64,000 nucleotides of DNA from Rhinopithecus roxellana. Taxonomy: Eukaryota > Chordata > Mammalia > Primates > Cercopithecidae. Position 1 is the first letter of the stretch, and the number at the start of each line of letters is the position of its first letter. The stretch is from NCBI RefSeq assembly GCF_007565055.1, contig NC_044566.1:94100797-94164796 (forward strand). The letters run 5' to 3'. The notes beneath the pieces are model-generated. The model searched no databases, was not told where the DNA came from, and saw nothing but the letters and a program-made list of their open reading frames with translations. Made by a program: the position numbers and the translations under genes. Below, piece by piece: positions 1-11,240 of the stretch.

Positions 1-652
1 TTCTACTTATTGTTTCTGTTTCCCCAGAACAAGAGAAAAGGAATGATAACTTTGGAGTATACACAAGTACATGTATATAAGTAATATAGGTATACATTTG
101 TGTATGTATACTTATTTTTCTTTTGCCTTTATTGTTATATTTTAAGTATCCTTCTGATATGCCAAGAACCTCTAATAAAGAGAGTAAATAACTTCTGTTA
201 GGTTGAGATAATTGATTTATTCCTTGTATTGTTATTTCTCATGTGGTTATTAGCTGTGTTTAGCTGCAGCATCTACAGTTTCAAAATTTATATAGATTTA
301 TTGCTAAAAACACGTTTATTTGTACATTTTAAAACTTTAGTTTTACTGTTTTCAAATACACTTGGTCTCAAAAAACGTCTAGCAAATTTTGCAGAATAAA
401 ATTTTCTTACCTGGGAGAAAGGAACATTTTTATTTTTAGTAAGTTGTAGCGAAAATTGTTGGGTTTTGATTTATGAATAAACTATTGTTGGGTTTTTATT
501 TTCGAGCAATCGAAAGCTTCTGCCTTAATTTGGGCCCTTAACAAATGAACATGTTTGCATATTTTTACAAATATACCATTTCACTGTAGGACCAAAGATG
601 ACAAACTGCTATCAGCATTCAGTTCAGCAAATACATTGTGAGTGCTTTTCGC
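1..652. other. AT-rich unique sequence
   Basis: Low-GC sequence with no exon, tRNA or clear repeat that I can identify. It is presumably intronic or upstream of the alternative DOCK9 exon. Confidence 0.5.
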
Positions 653-769
653 CCCTAAGGCCATTCAGAGCTGGTTAAGTTACAGTTTCGTCCCTAAGGC
701 CACTCAGAGCTGGTTAAGATACAGTTTCACCCCTAAGGCCACTCAGAGGTGGTTAAGACGCAGTCCCTG
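653..769. repeat. Minisatellite, three 39-bp tandem units
   Basis: Three consecutive units start CCCTAAGGCCA at 653, 692 and 731 with an exact 39-bp period. Units 1 and 2 share CAGAGCTGGTTAAG and the third has CAGAGGTGGTTAAG. The units differ at only a few positions, mostly at the 3' edge. The surrounding sequence is unique. Confidence 0.9.
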
Positions 770-1902
770 CCCCCAGTGAATTAGTCTCACTGAAGGGGCA
801 AACTTAATAAAAGGTAAACTCTGAAAAGCTCCATAATAGAGGTAAAAGTAGTGCTCAGAGGGTTAAATTAGAAGGAGCCGATTCAGTCTGGCTGGAGGGG
901 TTCACAGGGAAGGTGGTATTTAAACTGGGTCTTGGGCATGGGTAGCAGTTCCCTCTACAGAGACAGACAGTCACTCCTTCCACTAATTGGAGTGTGATGG
1001 AAGTCCATCTTACGGGTGGAAGAGGAAGATGAAGTTTGGAATTTAAAGTTAGCTTTCCTTTGAGTCACAAATTGCCCTTGGAACATTTCTTAAATTTCCT
1101 GTGAGGTTTTCATGGTTTTGAGTACCCAAGCTGTATAATAAATTTGTGTACATACTAAAATTTGAGACCTGAACCCCATTACAGAAGCATTCATCCCATC
1201 CTGCTTCTGAAGCCTTCCTCTTCCCCACAGGGTTTACAACATTCTCTTTTAACAGTGAAATGCTATGCCTTTCATCCGTGTTCATAGATGTGTTTGTTAT
1301 GGGTTAAACAAGCTGGCATGTGAAGGAACTCAAGATTAGTAGATGATAGGAGCTCAGTGCAGGTTTGCGGAAGTTGAATCGGGGGTCAGACATACACCTT
1401 GTTGTTTCAAATGTTGTAAAGGCAAGTGTGGCCACCTACTTCCTGTCCTGGTAAAATGGCGTTTCCTCTAGTGGCCGCATCAACCGGATGTCATCCTCAT
1501 GTCCTCACACATCAATCTCATGAGCTCTTTGGAGAAACCACATCCCATTTGGAGGCTTGGGATCTGAGGTTAAACCCTGTCCCGTGTGACTCTCCTTGAC
1601 AGTCAGATTCCAAAAGTGTTGGTCTGTCCTAAGCGAGCAGGGACGAGCACCAGCACTGCTTGACAAGATGTGTGATGGGAAAGCTGACCGCGGTTTCTTC
1701 GCCAGGGTTTGCTTCTTTCATAAGATGGGCCAACTGGAAGGCGGTGGACTCAGATGTCCGCCTTGCTCTCAGAATTGCCGTTCTCAGTCTCAGATTTCAG
1801 TATGTTGCTCTGAGATGGGAGTAGGAAAAAGCTATGTGAATTTTGTTGCTGCATTTCCTATAAACACATTGCCAGCCTTGTACATTGTGCATGGATGGTC
1901 AT
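770..1902. other. Unassigned unique sequence
   Basis: No supported gene. Open frames at 1049-1285 (-) and 1596-1955 (+) are short, resemble nothing known and have no splice or promoter context. Confidence 0.5.
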
Positions 1903-2010
1903 CTCTGTGTGAGGCATTTAAAAGTTGTTTACATAAATCTCTGTGTGAGGCATAAATCTCTTTACATAAATCTTTACATAAATCTCTGTGTGAGGCATTT
2001 AAAAAGTTGT
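1903..2010. repeat. Degenerate local tandem duplications
   Basis: The block CTCTGTGTGAGGCAT occurs at 1903, 1939 and 1984. Two of the copies continue into TTTAAAAGTTGTTTAC-type sequence and shorter CATAAATCT units lie between them. The array ends just before an Alu. It looks like replication slippage with unequal unit lengths (36 and 45 bp). Confidence 0.75.
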
Positions 2011-2020
2011 TTACTTGCTT

Positions 2021-2333
2021 GGGCCAGGCATGGTAGCTCACATCTATAATCCCCACACTTTGGGAGGCCGACGTGGGAGGATCGCTTGAGCCCAGGAGTT
2101 TGAGACCAGCTTGGGCAACATGGTGAAAACCTGTCTCTACAGAAAATACAAAAGTTAGCCGGGTGTGGTGTCATGCGCCTGTAGTCCCAGCTACTTGGGA
2201 GGCTGAGATGGGAGGTTTGCTTGAGCCTGGGCGGTGGAGGTTGCAGTGAGCTGAGATTGCACGACTGCACTCCAGCCTGGGCAACAGAGCCAAACCCTGC
2301 CTTGAAAAAAAAAAAGAAAAAAAGCAAACAAAT
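2021..2333 (+). mobile_element. Alu (old, J/S-like)
   Basis: This is a full dimer with the CTTGAGCCCAGGAGTTTGAG older-type left arm and a mixed A tail. It is flanked by ACTTGCTT at 2013-2020 and 2334-2341, a short target-site duplication. Confidence 0.9.
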
Positions 2334-2899
2334 AACTTGCTTTACAACTTGGTATATTTTCTCCTTTTGATGATATAAATTATGGAACTGATCATGTTTT
2401 CCTTTTTGTCCTGGCTACTTGGAAGCTCAGAGCCAATTAAAAGTGTTTTCCTTGATTATAAAACAAAAATAAAGTCATTGCTAAACATTTTGAAAAATAT
2501 GCAAAGCCTCAAGAAAAAGACCTAGCTCATGACGTGAACATGTGGGGTTCAAGATGAGTATTTGAAGGCAGCTGTCATAATCAAGCCACAGAGAGGGAAG
2601 AATGGTTGATATTAAGTTGCTGAAGCGCTTTGTAATGTGTTATAGCAACACGGTTGGTGGAATTGTCATGTTAGATCACGCAGCGAAAGCCCTGAGTTTA
2701 AGACTAAAATTGATTTCTTCAGGTTGGAAGAACAATAACAGTACAGTAGTTACCGTTAAATGAATACCTGCTTTGTACAAGGCACTTAAAGACCATCTAA
2801 AGACCTTTTTACCTCTTCATTCACATGGTAGGGTTAAAGCCAGATGCTGCTGTCTTTCATTGCTGACTGGTGATTGATATTGTGCCGTTTAGTAGTTGA

Positions 2900-3130
2900 G
2901 CATAGTGTCATGGTTAAGCGTGTGTATGCTGGATCCATACTGCCACTGCTCTCTGTATAATGTTCTGCAAGTGTTTAACCTCTCTGGGCATCAGTTTCCT
3001 CATCTGTCAAATGGGAATAACAGTATTACATAGAGTTGTTATGAAGATTAAATAAACAATCTTTGCAGGGCTTGAACAGGCCATGGGCCACAGACAGCAC
3101 TTACAGTGTTTGTCAAATAAATATCTTAAA
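2900..3130 (+). mobile_element. MIR SINE
   Basis: The core GTTTAACCTCTCTGGGCATC, then CAGTTTCCTCATCTGTCAAATGG and a GTTATGAAGATTAAATAA segment, match the tRNA-derived MIR family in order. It ends in an AATAAAT-type tail. Confidence 0.85.
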
Positions 3131-3161
3131 GTTCGTTTCTCATTCCTTACAGAATACCAGT

Positions 3162-3304
3162 TCCTGCTACTTGAGGGGTTTAGGCAGGAAGATCCTTAAC
3201 TCCAGGAGGTCAAGACTTCCGTGAGCCACGATCATGCCACTGCACTCAGCCGGGACTGCAGAGCAAGAGCCTGTCTCAACAATAACAATAACAAATAAAA
3301 TAAC
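3162..3304 (+). mobile_element. Alu right-monomer fragment
   Basis: CTGCTACTTGAGGGGTTTAG, then CCACGATCATGCCACTGCAC and an AACAATAACAATAAC tail show a diverged single Alu monomer (FRAM-like or truncated AluJ). Confidence 0.75.
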
Positions 3305-3515
3305 ATTTCTCTTATTAATGCCCAGAAATTCTGATGGCTTAATGGCAATGGGGATTTGAGGAAGAACTGGACTATTTAGAGCTTCTTGAACCATTCCAAA
3401 AAGGTTTTTGAGTTGTTGGTTGGGCTGCCCTTTACTAAGGCTCAGTTAGTCTGTTTTGTGCTTGCGGCTTCATCCTTTCTTCTCTGATTTGTAGGACATT
3501 GCTAAGTTTTTACTT

Positions 3516-3816
3516 TTTTTTTTTTTTTTTTGAGACGGAGTCTTGCTCTGTCGCCCAGGGCTGGAGTGCAGTGGCCAGATCTCAGCTCACTGCAAGCTCC
3601 GCCTCCCGCGTTTACGCCATTCTCCTGCCTCAGCCTCTGGAGTAGCTGGGACTACAGGTGCCCGCCACCTCGCCCGACTAGTTTTTTGTATTTTTTTAGT
3701 AGAGACGGGGTTTCACCAGTGTTAGCCAGGATGGTCTCGATCTCCTGACCTCGTGATCCGCCCGTCTCGGCCTCCCAAAGTGCTGGGATTACAGGCTTGA
3801 GCCACCGCGCCCGGCC
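3516..3816 (-). mobile_element. AluY-type element, antisense
   Basis: This is a full-length antisense Alu of the young haplotype. It is flanked by CTAAGTTTTTACTT starting at 3502 and at 3819, a target-site duplication. Confidence 0.93.
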
Positions 3817-3833
3817 CACTAAGTTTTTACTTT

Positions 3834-4372
3834 ACTGTAATTTCAACTCTAGACGTAACTGAGACTCTGGGTTTTTCCTGTTGTAACTTTACAAAGCAAG
3901 ATTTTAAAAATGTATAGATAATATTATTTTGGAACACAGATTTGGTAGGAGGACTTATATTAACCCTGAAAGACTATCCAAGGTTGAGGGATTGGGTAGT
4001 TTAAAAAAGATTGTAGAAGCCATTAATTTATTTGATGGACTCATTGGTCCCTTGAGATCATGAAATAATGGATATTCACACTCAGAAGGGTTCCTGGTGT
4101 TCAAGTGGCAGACTCGGTTTCAGCTTCACTCTTGAAGTACAGCAGCTGCAGCAGGTGCTGGGAGAAGGAGGCGGCCGTGCAGGGACTGAGTGGCGTCTCA
4201 GTTCTCCCCACTGCCTCCTTTGAGCTGTTCTGGCTGCGTTCCTTTGTCTGGAAAGTGGGAGATTTGTACCTGTGACTTGTATAATAGTTTATGTTATTTC
4301 CCTGGGTAGAGTACTTCTGGCACCTATTGTTGCTATGTGATAACTACTCTTGTTGTTGACTGACTGAATACC
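3834..4372. other. Unassigned sequence before the triplet repeat
   Basis: Unique sequence with a small GC-richer patch around 4140-4200 that includes AGGCGGCCGTGCAGG. No exon is identifiable. Confidence 0.45.
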
Positions 4373-4438
4373 GCTACTGCTACTACTATTGCTGCTACTG
4401 CTGCTACTGTTACTGCTACTGCTACTGCTGCTACTGCT
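4373..4438. repeat. Interrupted RCT triplet microsatellite, 22 triplets
   Basis: All 22 consecutive triplets are GCT or ACT, except one ATT and one GTT that are single transitions from them. The pattern mixes CTG-class and CTA-class triplets instead of forming a pure run. Confidence 0.9.
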
Positions 4439-4939
4439 TGTTGTCTGCTGTTACTAAATCTTCCCTGATGTCAGGGAAATACTCAGAGTAACTAGGAGAA
4501 GCTCTGTGGTATCCATGAAGTACAGAGTAATATTTGATCCCCTCTTTAATGTTCATTTCCACATAACTTTTAGATAAATCCCTTAATACGTCTGTTTTAA
4601 TTTTTCCCAAGAGATTAAAAAAAATGACTCCACTGTTAAATGTCAGGAAATAATAAAAATACAGACTTTTAGGAACACCTCTTTTGGGTGCTACTAAACC
4701 ACCATTGAACCCTAGGTTGGTGATCCAGCTATTTTCTCGTGCTTTTGTGTATCTCTCTCTTAATTTCATTAATTTGTCATTTATGATGTCTGTTCATCTT
4801 GCCTTCGCAGCTAGATGTGAAGTTCCTTGAAGGAATAGATACTCTACCTTATACTTTTACTATGATCCTCTCAGTACCTAGTACTGGGGGTACTTTCTGG
4901 TGCCTACACACCTGGACTTAAAGTAATATTCTATTTAAT

Positions 4940-5244
4940 TGGCTGGGCGCGGTGGCTCAAGCCTGTAATCCCAGCACTTTGGGAGGCCGAGACGGGCGGA
5001 TCACAAGGTCAGGAGATCGAGACCATCCTGGCTAATACGGTGAAACCCCGTCTCTACTAAAGAACACAAAAAACTAGCCGGGCGACAAGGCGGGCGCCTG
5101 AAGTCCCAGCTACTTGGGAGGCGGAGGCAGGAGAATGGCGTGAACCTGGGAGGCGGAGCTTGCAGTGAGCTGAGATCTGGCCACTGCACTCCAGCCTGGG
5201 CGACAGAGCCAGACTCCGTCTCAAAAAAAAAAAAAAAAAAAAAA
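4940..5244 (+). mobile_element. AluY-type element
   Basis: A full-length young Alu with a pure A tail at 5223-5244. It is flanked by the 20-bp perfect duplication AAAGTAATATTCTATTTAAT at 4920-4939 and 5242-5261, which indicates a recent insertion. Confidence 0.95.
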
Positions 5245-5262
5245 GTAATATTCTATTTAATA

Positions 5263-5979
5263 AATGCATTTACTATGATATGTGGTATCTCATGAAAATG
5301 TTTTGATGACCTCATCTTTCTGGCATCAAATAATAGATAAATTAAGGGTTTCATGCTGTGGTCTGTCATGCGGGGTGAAACTTATTTCCTCCACCTGTAT
5401 CCATGAGGTACAGGCTATGGGAACATGCTTGCTGGTAGCTCTTCCCTGCTTTAATCATCAGCCAGGCACTTGGTGTTTAGCCATAACACAAATGAAAGCA
5501 TTCCAAAACTGGAAGAATTTTAGAACAACCAGACAACCTTGCTGTCTCTTAAGCTCCATGAGCTTCAGAGTTAAGGTAGTTATGAAGGAGTCTAACTGTG
5601 ACTGGTTTTCTTTTCAACACCGCACTATTTTGATTCCGATTGATTTGGCCCACGCTGTGTGGAACAGACACAATAAAGCCGGTCTTTATCAGAGAGGCAG
5701 TACACTGTGTATTGTTCAACTTGGAGTTTGTTTTCCTTTGGCCAGCAAGTGGGAGCCTCCCCTTTTGCGTGGAGTAGTAACACCCCTGGAGGCTGGCCTT
5801 CACTATCATGCCTTCCCTCCCCACACGCTCTGCAGACCCAGCCAGAGGGGCTGACCACTTGTGCCTGGGAAGCCAGTTTCCTTTCCTTCCTTGGACCACT
5901 GGCATGCCTGTGCCTTGCACGGCCGGGGACTCGCAGCTGTTCCAGTTGCAGACTTTCTGACTTGCGTTTTCAGCTGAGA
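5263..5979 (+). promoter_or_regulatory. Possible leader or promoter region of the alternative DOCK9 exon
   Basis: This is unique sequence between the Alu ending near 5244 and the MQADK start codon. If the exon at 5980 is a true first exon, its promoter and 5' UTR must lie here. I see no convincing TATA box and no CpG island, although GC rises after about 5740. Several frames are open for long distances, including the frame of the exon from an ATG at 5707. The 190-codon frame from 5282 resembles nothing I know. The call rests on position only. Confidence 0.3.
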
Positions 5980-6105
5980 ATGCAGGCTGATAAATGCAGG
6001 ACAAGTAGTAGAAGTGTCAAAAAGGAGCTGGTGATTGAGTCCCCCCTGCAATACAAGGATGCAGCTCAGGGCGAAGTGGAAGCAGAGAGCCCGGGCCCTG
6101 TGCCG
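5980..6105 (+). CDS. DOCK9: DOCK9 alternative first coding exon (42 aa)
   Basis: This exon encodes the N-terminus of an alternative isoform of DOCK9 (zizimin-1), a CDC42-specific guanine-nucleotide exchange factor of the DOCK-D group. The 42 residues begin MQADKCRTSSRSVKKELVIE and end in GPVP. I recognise them as a known alternative DOCK9 start that replaces the MSQPPLLP-type N-terminus. The exon ends on a codon boundary at a strong donor (CCG|GTAAGA). Phase 0 joins it exactly to AKPK in the exon at 29085. The ATG has A at -3, a favourable start context. The segment is basic then acidic, with no signal peptide or membrane span. A pyrimidine-rich stretch ending TTTTCAG lies just before 5974, so the exon may instead be internal with acceptor 5973/5974; transcript ends are needed to decide. 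The frame also stays open upstream to an ATG at 5707. Confidence 0.9.
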
Positions 6106-8477
6106 GTAAGAGGGTCTTGTACAGTGTTGCTGTATCTCCCCCATGCTGGGTTCTTGTTGTGCGTGTGGACGGGGTTGACGCCTGTTGCCTGTCTTTGATT
6201 TCAAAACTTGCTCTGCTTGTCCCTTGTGAACTCCTCTCTTTCCCTGTAATATGACTTTGATTCCCCTTTGATTCTTCTTTGTGAAGAAAGAAATGTTGAC
6301 ATTTTGTGGGTGAATGTGGTTTCTAGGAGGTTTCTTTGTATGGAACAATTATGTATTGTTCACAATTATATCCCACCTAGCTGCAGTGTTTGCAAATGTA
6401 AACCCAGGGAAGCATATTTTAATAGCAACTATAAGGTTGAAAAAAGATGTGCTTTGCAAAATTAAAACCTTTTCTACGTTATTTATGCTATTGAGAAAAT
6501 GAGGCAGGTCCCATTGGGGGGTTTTAAGGAACATAACTGTTGGAAATATTACATAGTTTAGAAAGGATAAAATTACGTATGTTCTTCTCACATTTTACCA
6601 GGAGGTTTGCCTTGAATAAAGTAGGGAAGAACCTAAACTGTGAACCAGCTGATAGAAACGTTTCTGTTCTTACTATCAGCTAAACTCTCAGCATTTGGGT
6701 AGAGCCAAGTGCTTTGGTGGACTTTGTAGGGGAGGAATGTGAAAAATGGTTGTGTTGTTATCATCAGTGAGTAGGTTGTGCTTCTCTCTCGGAATTTCTT
6801 CAGTACAATAAAGGCACATAATTTTTTAAGCAAGCTGCACAAAACCACTAACATGCCCTGCAGAGGGGGGACAATTGAGCCTTTCAAATTATCTGCTAAA
6901 GAGATTGTTAAACTAATATGTAGTGATTTCATTTAGTGATTTTTTTTCTTTAACCTGGAGGTTCAGTTGATGTTACCATTAGGTGTTTGCTTACTAATTT
7001 ACTTAATTTTCAATTACTGTCTAAGAATCTGAGCTTAAACTTTCCTGTAACAGATTTGATTTGAACTGAGTTGCTTTCTTTTGTGATTCGTGAGAATGCC
7101 GTATATTGTATTGCCTTGAAAACTATATTACTAACCCTGAACTGAAAAAGTCAGTAAAATATCATGGTCTTTTTCACTGCAGATTTTCATCTTAGAGATT
7201 AAGGTTTCTTTTCTTCACCCTCTGCTACATTGTTTAGAAATGTAATTCATTGTTCTGGATTCCTCGCTGCTAATGTAATAGCTGGCTTATCTGTTAGGTT
7301 GCTCGCAGGCTGAATGGGTTTCACTGCTTAAAGCAGCTGATGTAACTTATGATTTCTTGGAGGAAGTTGTGTGGTTTAGGTTCCCTTGTGAATATTCTTA
7401 AAAATCTTCTGTCAGTGATTCTCCAGCTGTGTAGAAATATTTGTCTACAGGACTGAATACACTGTAGAAAGATGCTGTGCATTTTTTTTTTTAAGCACAC
7501 AAGTGACTTTTTAAACTTACTTCTCTTTCTAGTGCTCAAGAAATTTGCCATGTATGTCCCAACTATTTGTTTAGGTGAATCTCACTCCAGGCAGTTCCAC
7601 TGGGGGTCTTTTTCCACTGCAGTGGATAAGGCTGTGCTGCCTACAGCTGCAGTTGGTGGGAACACTTGTCAGGGCCCAGCAGCTTCTGGCAGCGTGGAGA
7701 TCTCAGCTCTGCGCACCTGCAGAGAGACGTGAGGGAGTGAGGAAGCCAATAGTGATACCAGAAGTTTTTTCTTATCGGGAAGTGTTTCTCTTCTTCCAGC
7801 AGGTTAAACAAGATACAAAGAGCTGATGTCAGATCAGAGAAGCAAGGATATTTCAGCAGGGCCTCTGCCCAGGGGCAGATCTCTTACCTGTGGCTGTTGC
7901 TGTCCACCGGCAAACAGGAGTTCAACAGATTGCTGGGAAGACAACTTCTTTCTCAAGATGATTTTTCAGAAGGAGGCAGACACCATTGTGCAACCTGTTT
8001 GTGGCAGTACTATTCATTGTTACAATGTCAGGGGCCCACGGGCTTGGTGAGAATCCCCAAGACTGTCTATCATTTGAATGAATCCTACCTAGAGACGTTT
8101 CAATGTAGGTAACATGCTTTATTCAGGAGGTAGCATTTTGAAATAAAGTTTTGCTGTTTTTAGTTATGTACAGAAACAGTCCTTGGGGAAAAATATTACC
8201 TAAGTTGAAAAGGATAAAATTAATTAATGCATGTAGTATAGAAGTACGAAAAACAAGAAATGCAAATAGTGTAGCAGTAGGAAAAACAGTGTCCTTGTTT
8301 TTAGTCTCCAGTGGTGACCACTATTAATAATTCAGTGCATATACTTCCAGACTTTCTCCTGTGCCTAGAACAGTATAACTCGTGTGTGTGTTTAGAGGAT
8401 GTACTATTATAGTAGATTTCTGGGTTAATTTTCTCCCAGAACATGTCAATAACATCTTTTGTCACCATATGTGGATT

Positions 8478-8483
<6 letters not shown>
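6106..8483. other. First intron, proximal unique part
   Basis: This follows the alternative exon donor. I see no further exon with both splice sites and DOCK9 similarity, and no full repeat before the Alu at 8484. The segments either side of that Alu (about 8330-8483 and 8789-8930) may be pieces of one old L1-like repeat. Confidence 0.5.
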
Positions 8484-8512
<29 letters not shown>

Positions 8513-8788
8513 GAGACAGAGTCTTACTCTGTCACCCAGGTTGTAGTGCAGTGGTACGATCTCGGCCCACTGCAACCTCTGTCTCCTGGGTTCAAGTGAT
8601 TCTTCTGCCTCAGCCTCCCAAGTAGCTAGGATTATAGGTGCCCGCCACCATGCCCAGCTAATTTTTGTATTTTTAGTAGGGACAGGGTTTCATGATGTTG
8701 GTCAGGCCAGTCTCGAACTCCTGACCTCAGGTGATCCGCCTGCCTCCCAACGTGCTGCCATTACAGGCGTGAGCCACCGCACCTGGCC
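8484..8788 (-). mobile_element. Alu, antisense
   Basis: A full antisense Alu with a 29-T run at its start and short TATGCC flanks. It appears to interrupt an older repeat-like stretch (8330-8930). Confidence 0.92.
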
Positions 8789-9080
8789 TATGCCATTATT
8801 TTAAGGGCTGCATATTATCTCATTTTAGGTCTATACTATAATTGGATGGTTTTTCAATTTGTTTCTAATTGTTTGCATTAGTAATGAGGCTACCATAAAG
8901 GTACCTGTAAGTAGATCTTAAAGCATGTAGGCAAGCCGGTATTTGTTCTAGAAACTTTCTATCAGAAGTTCCCTCCTGCCCTTATGATTGGTGGTAATGT
9001 TTTTTCTCCTCTGCCGGGGCCACCTTGAAGGTTTCCCTTAGCAGTGGCTGCTTGTTTAGTGTTACAGAAAGTTAGTGTTT

Positions 9081-9112
9081 CTTTTTCTTTCTCTTTTTAT
9101 TTTTGGAGATAG

Positions 9113-9144
<32 letters not shown>

Positions 9145-9426
9145 GAGATGGAGTTGCTCTTGTTCTCCAAGCTGGAGTGCAGTGGCTCAATCTTGGCTCA
9201 CTGCAACCTACGCCTCCCTAGTTCAAGCGATTCTCCTGTTTCAGCCTCCTGAGTAGCTGGAATTACAGGTGCATGCCACCACGCCCAACTAATTTTTGTA
9301 ATTTTAGTAGAGACGTGGTTTCATCATATTGGTCAGGCTGGTCTCGAACTCCTGACCCCAGGTGATCCACCCGCCTTGGCCTCCCAAAGTGCTGGGATTA
9401 TAGGCGTGAGCCCCTGCAACCGGCTA
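9081..9426 (-). mobile_element. Alu, antisense, with compound tail
   Basis: The Alu body starts at GAGATGGAGTTGCTC near 9145 after a long T run. Before that run lies another T-rich stretch containing GGAGATAGAGTTC, which resembles the edge of a second Alu. AAAGTTAGTGTTTC flanks the whole block near 9067 and 9426. Confidence 0.88.
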
Positions 9427-9983
9427 AAAGTTAGTGTTTCCAAGAGAATATGTGTTTGAGCATTATAAAGTTTCAGAGGCTGCAAGGTTCAACTTTACAG
9501 GTACCTACATGGGTGGGTCTTGTCCCCTGCATTGTGACAGTAAGTGAAGGAGGAAGCACATGGTGAAACTTCCCCATTTCTATCCAGGCTTACTGCCAAA
9601 CCCACTGAGAAATAGCTTTGGGGGCTAGAAATCACTACCAGGGGAACAGGCAGGATATTCTTGATGTCTGCATGTTAGTTTCCCTGCTCACATTTGAATA
9701 CCTATTTTTACCCCCTACCCCCCCAGCTCTAACATAGTTCCTGGAAACAATTTATTCTAATTGTTACTGCTCAACAGTTTAGAGGAAAAAGGTGTGGCTT
9801 CAAAGTGCCGAAAAAGGCTGGGTTATATGTCATTTATGCAGCCTTTCATTGGGTTACTTTTGTGAGGGTGGTAGGGACTGCAGCACAGGTCTTATTTTGG
9901 GAATTTTTAAGGTTGAAGGATGTAAAGATTGAGAATAGCTGAATTTTCCTGTTAGGTGTACTCATTAGGTATTTTTTGAAAAG

Positions 9984-10284
9984 GATCAGCGGGCATTGTG
10001 GCTCAAGCCTGTAATCCCAGCAGTTTAGGAGGCCAAGGTGGGTGGGCATTGCTTGATCTCAGGAGTTCAAGACCAGTTTGGGCAACATGGTGAAACTCCA
10101 TCTCTACAAAAAATACAAAAATTAGCCAGACGAGGTGGCATGCACCTGTAGTCCCAGCTTCTCAAGAGGCTGAGATGGGAGGATTGTTTAGGTCTGGGGG
10201 AGTTGAGGCTGCAGTGAGCAGAGATGACACCACTGGACTCCAGGCTGGGTGACAGAGTAAGACCCTGTCTCAAAGAAAATAAAA
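9984..10284 (+). mobile_element. Alu (old, J-like)
   Basis: A full dimer, diverged, starting ATCAGCGGGCATTGTGGCTC and ending in CTCAAAGAAAATAAAAG. It carries older-subfamily features such as GGGCAACATGGTGAAACTCC. Confidence 0.9.
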
Positions 10285-11240
10285 GTTTCTTTTCGGAGAC
10301 ACCTTTTGGGTGGCTCATATTTTCCTGGGATCCTCAAGTGTTAAAAGCAGAATTTTAGTTCTTATTTTAATGTTTGAATGACCACATGATTACTCTAGCT
10401 AAATAACTCTGTGAGAAGGCAGCACAAGTACTTGATGTAGAAAGTAGTAGAAGGACTTGGCTTCTGGTTGGATACACCAGTACATTACCTGGGAACTCTT
10501 CTGTCCCCCAGACAGAGGAGGAATGAGACTAGAAAATCTTTCCTATCCCTGAAGTTCTGTTTGCTCTAGAAATAGCAGACTAAGTGAAGTATAAGCTTAT
10601 GGGCAATGATCAGGTTGTTAATTTTCAATTAGACTTTAGGTGACTGTGATTGAGTTAATTAAATTATACTTAGACAATAAGCCTTTCTGCCCTATAGGTT
10701 TTCCTGCATCCTTAGAGACAACTTTAGAAAAAAATAATTAATGGTATTACATCAATAATATTTAATAAGTAGTTTCCTTGTTTTTAAAATATTGGATGGT
10801 GAAAGAAAGATGTTCCCAAAAGATTTATATAGTGACCTATTCCTAGCGACAAGAACAGGAAATTTTACTTAGTCAAAGCCATACACGTTCACTACAATGC
10901 TCTTTGTGTTTCATTTGTTTATTCATTAATTTATTCAACTCACATTTACAAGAATAGAGACTTGCCAGTCTTATTGGACAGTGCATGGAGGTGAATGAGA
11001 TCAAAACCCTTCCTCTCCCCGGGCAGCAAGGCATGAGGAAGGAAGGGGTTCATTCCTCTGGAATGCTTTCATGTGATCTTTATCAGGCACAGTGTGTGTT
11101 AATGCCACCCTGTCCTTTCCAGACACTTAAGCAGACAACACTTAAACCATCAGCAGCTCCAGGAAGGACGTGCTTCAGATTTTTTAGCAGCTAACGTAGG
11201 CATAGCCCGGCTTTGCAGAAGGCGCAGGCCGAACCCTTGT

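Noticed and set aside
653..769. Three regularly spaced units as a CRISPR-like array
   Set aside because: Units are contiguous with no unique spacers and the genome is primate. It is a minisatellite.
4431..4769. 112-codon minus-strand frame next to the RCT repeat
   Set aside because: No recognisable motif. It ends in AT-rich unique DNA and its composition looks random.
5282..5854. 190-codon open frame upstream of the alternative DOCK9 exon, the longest in the window
   Set aside because: It has no recognisable domain, begins right after an Alu, and lacks splice-site or codon evidence. It is mentioned only as part of a possible leader.
5806..6348. 180-codon antisense frame across the alternative exon
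   Set aside because: It overlaps the well-supported sense exon and shows no protein family features.
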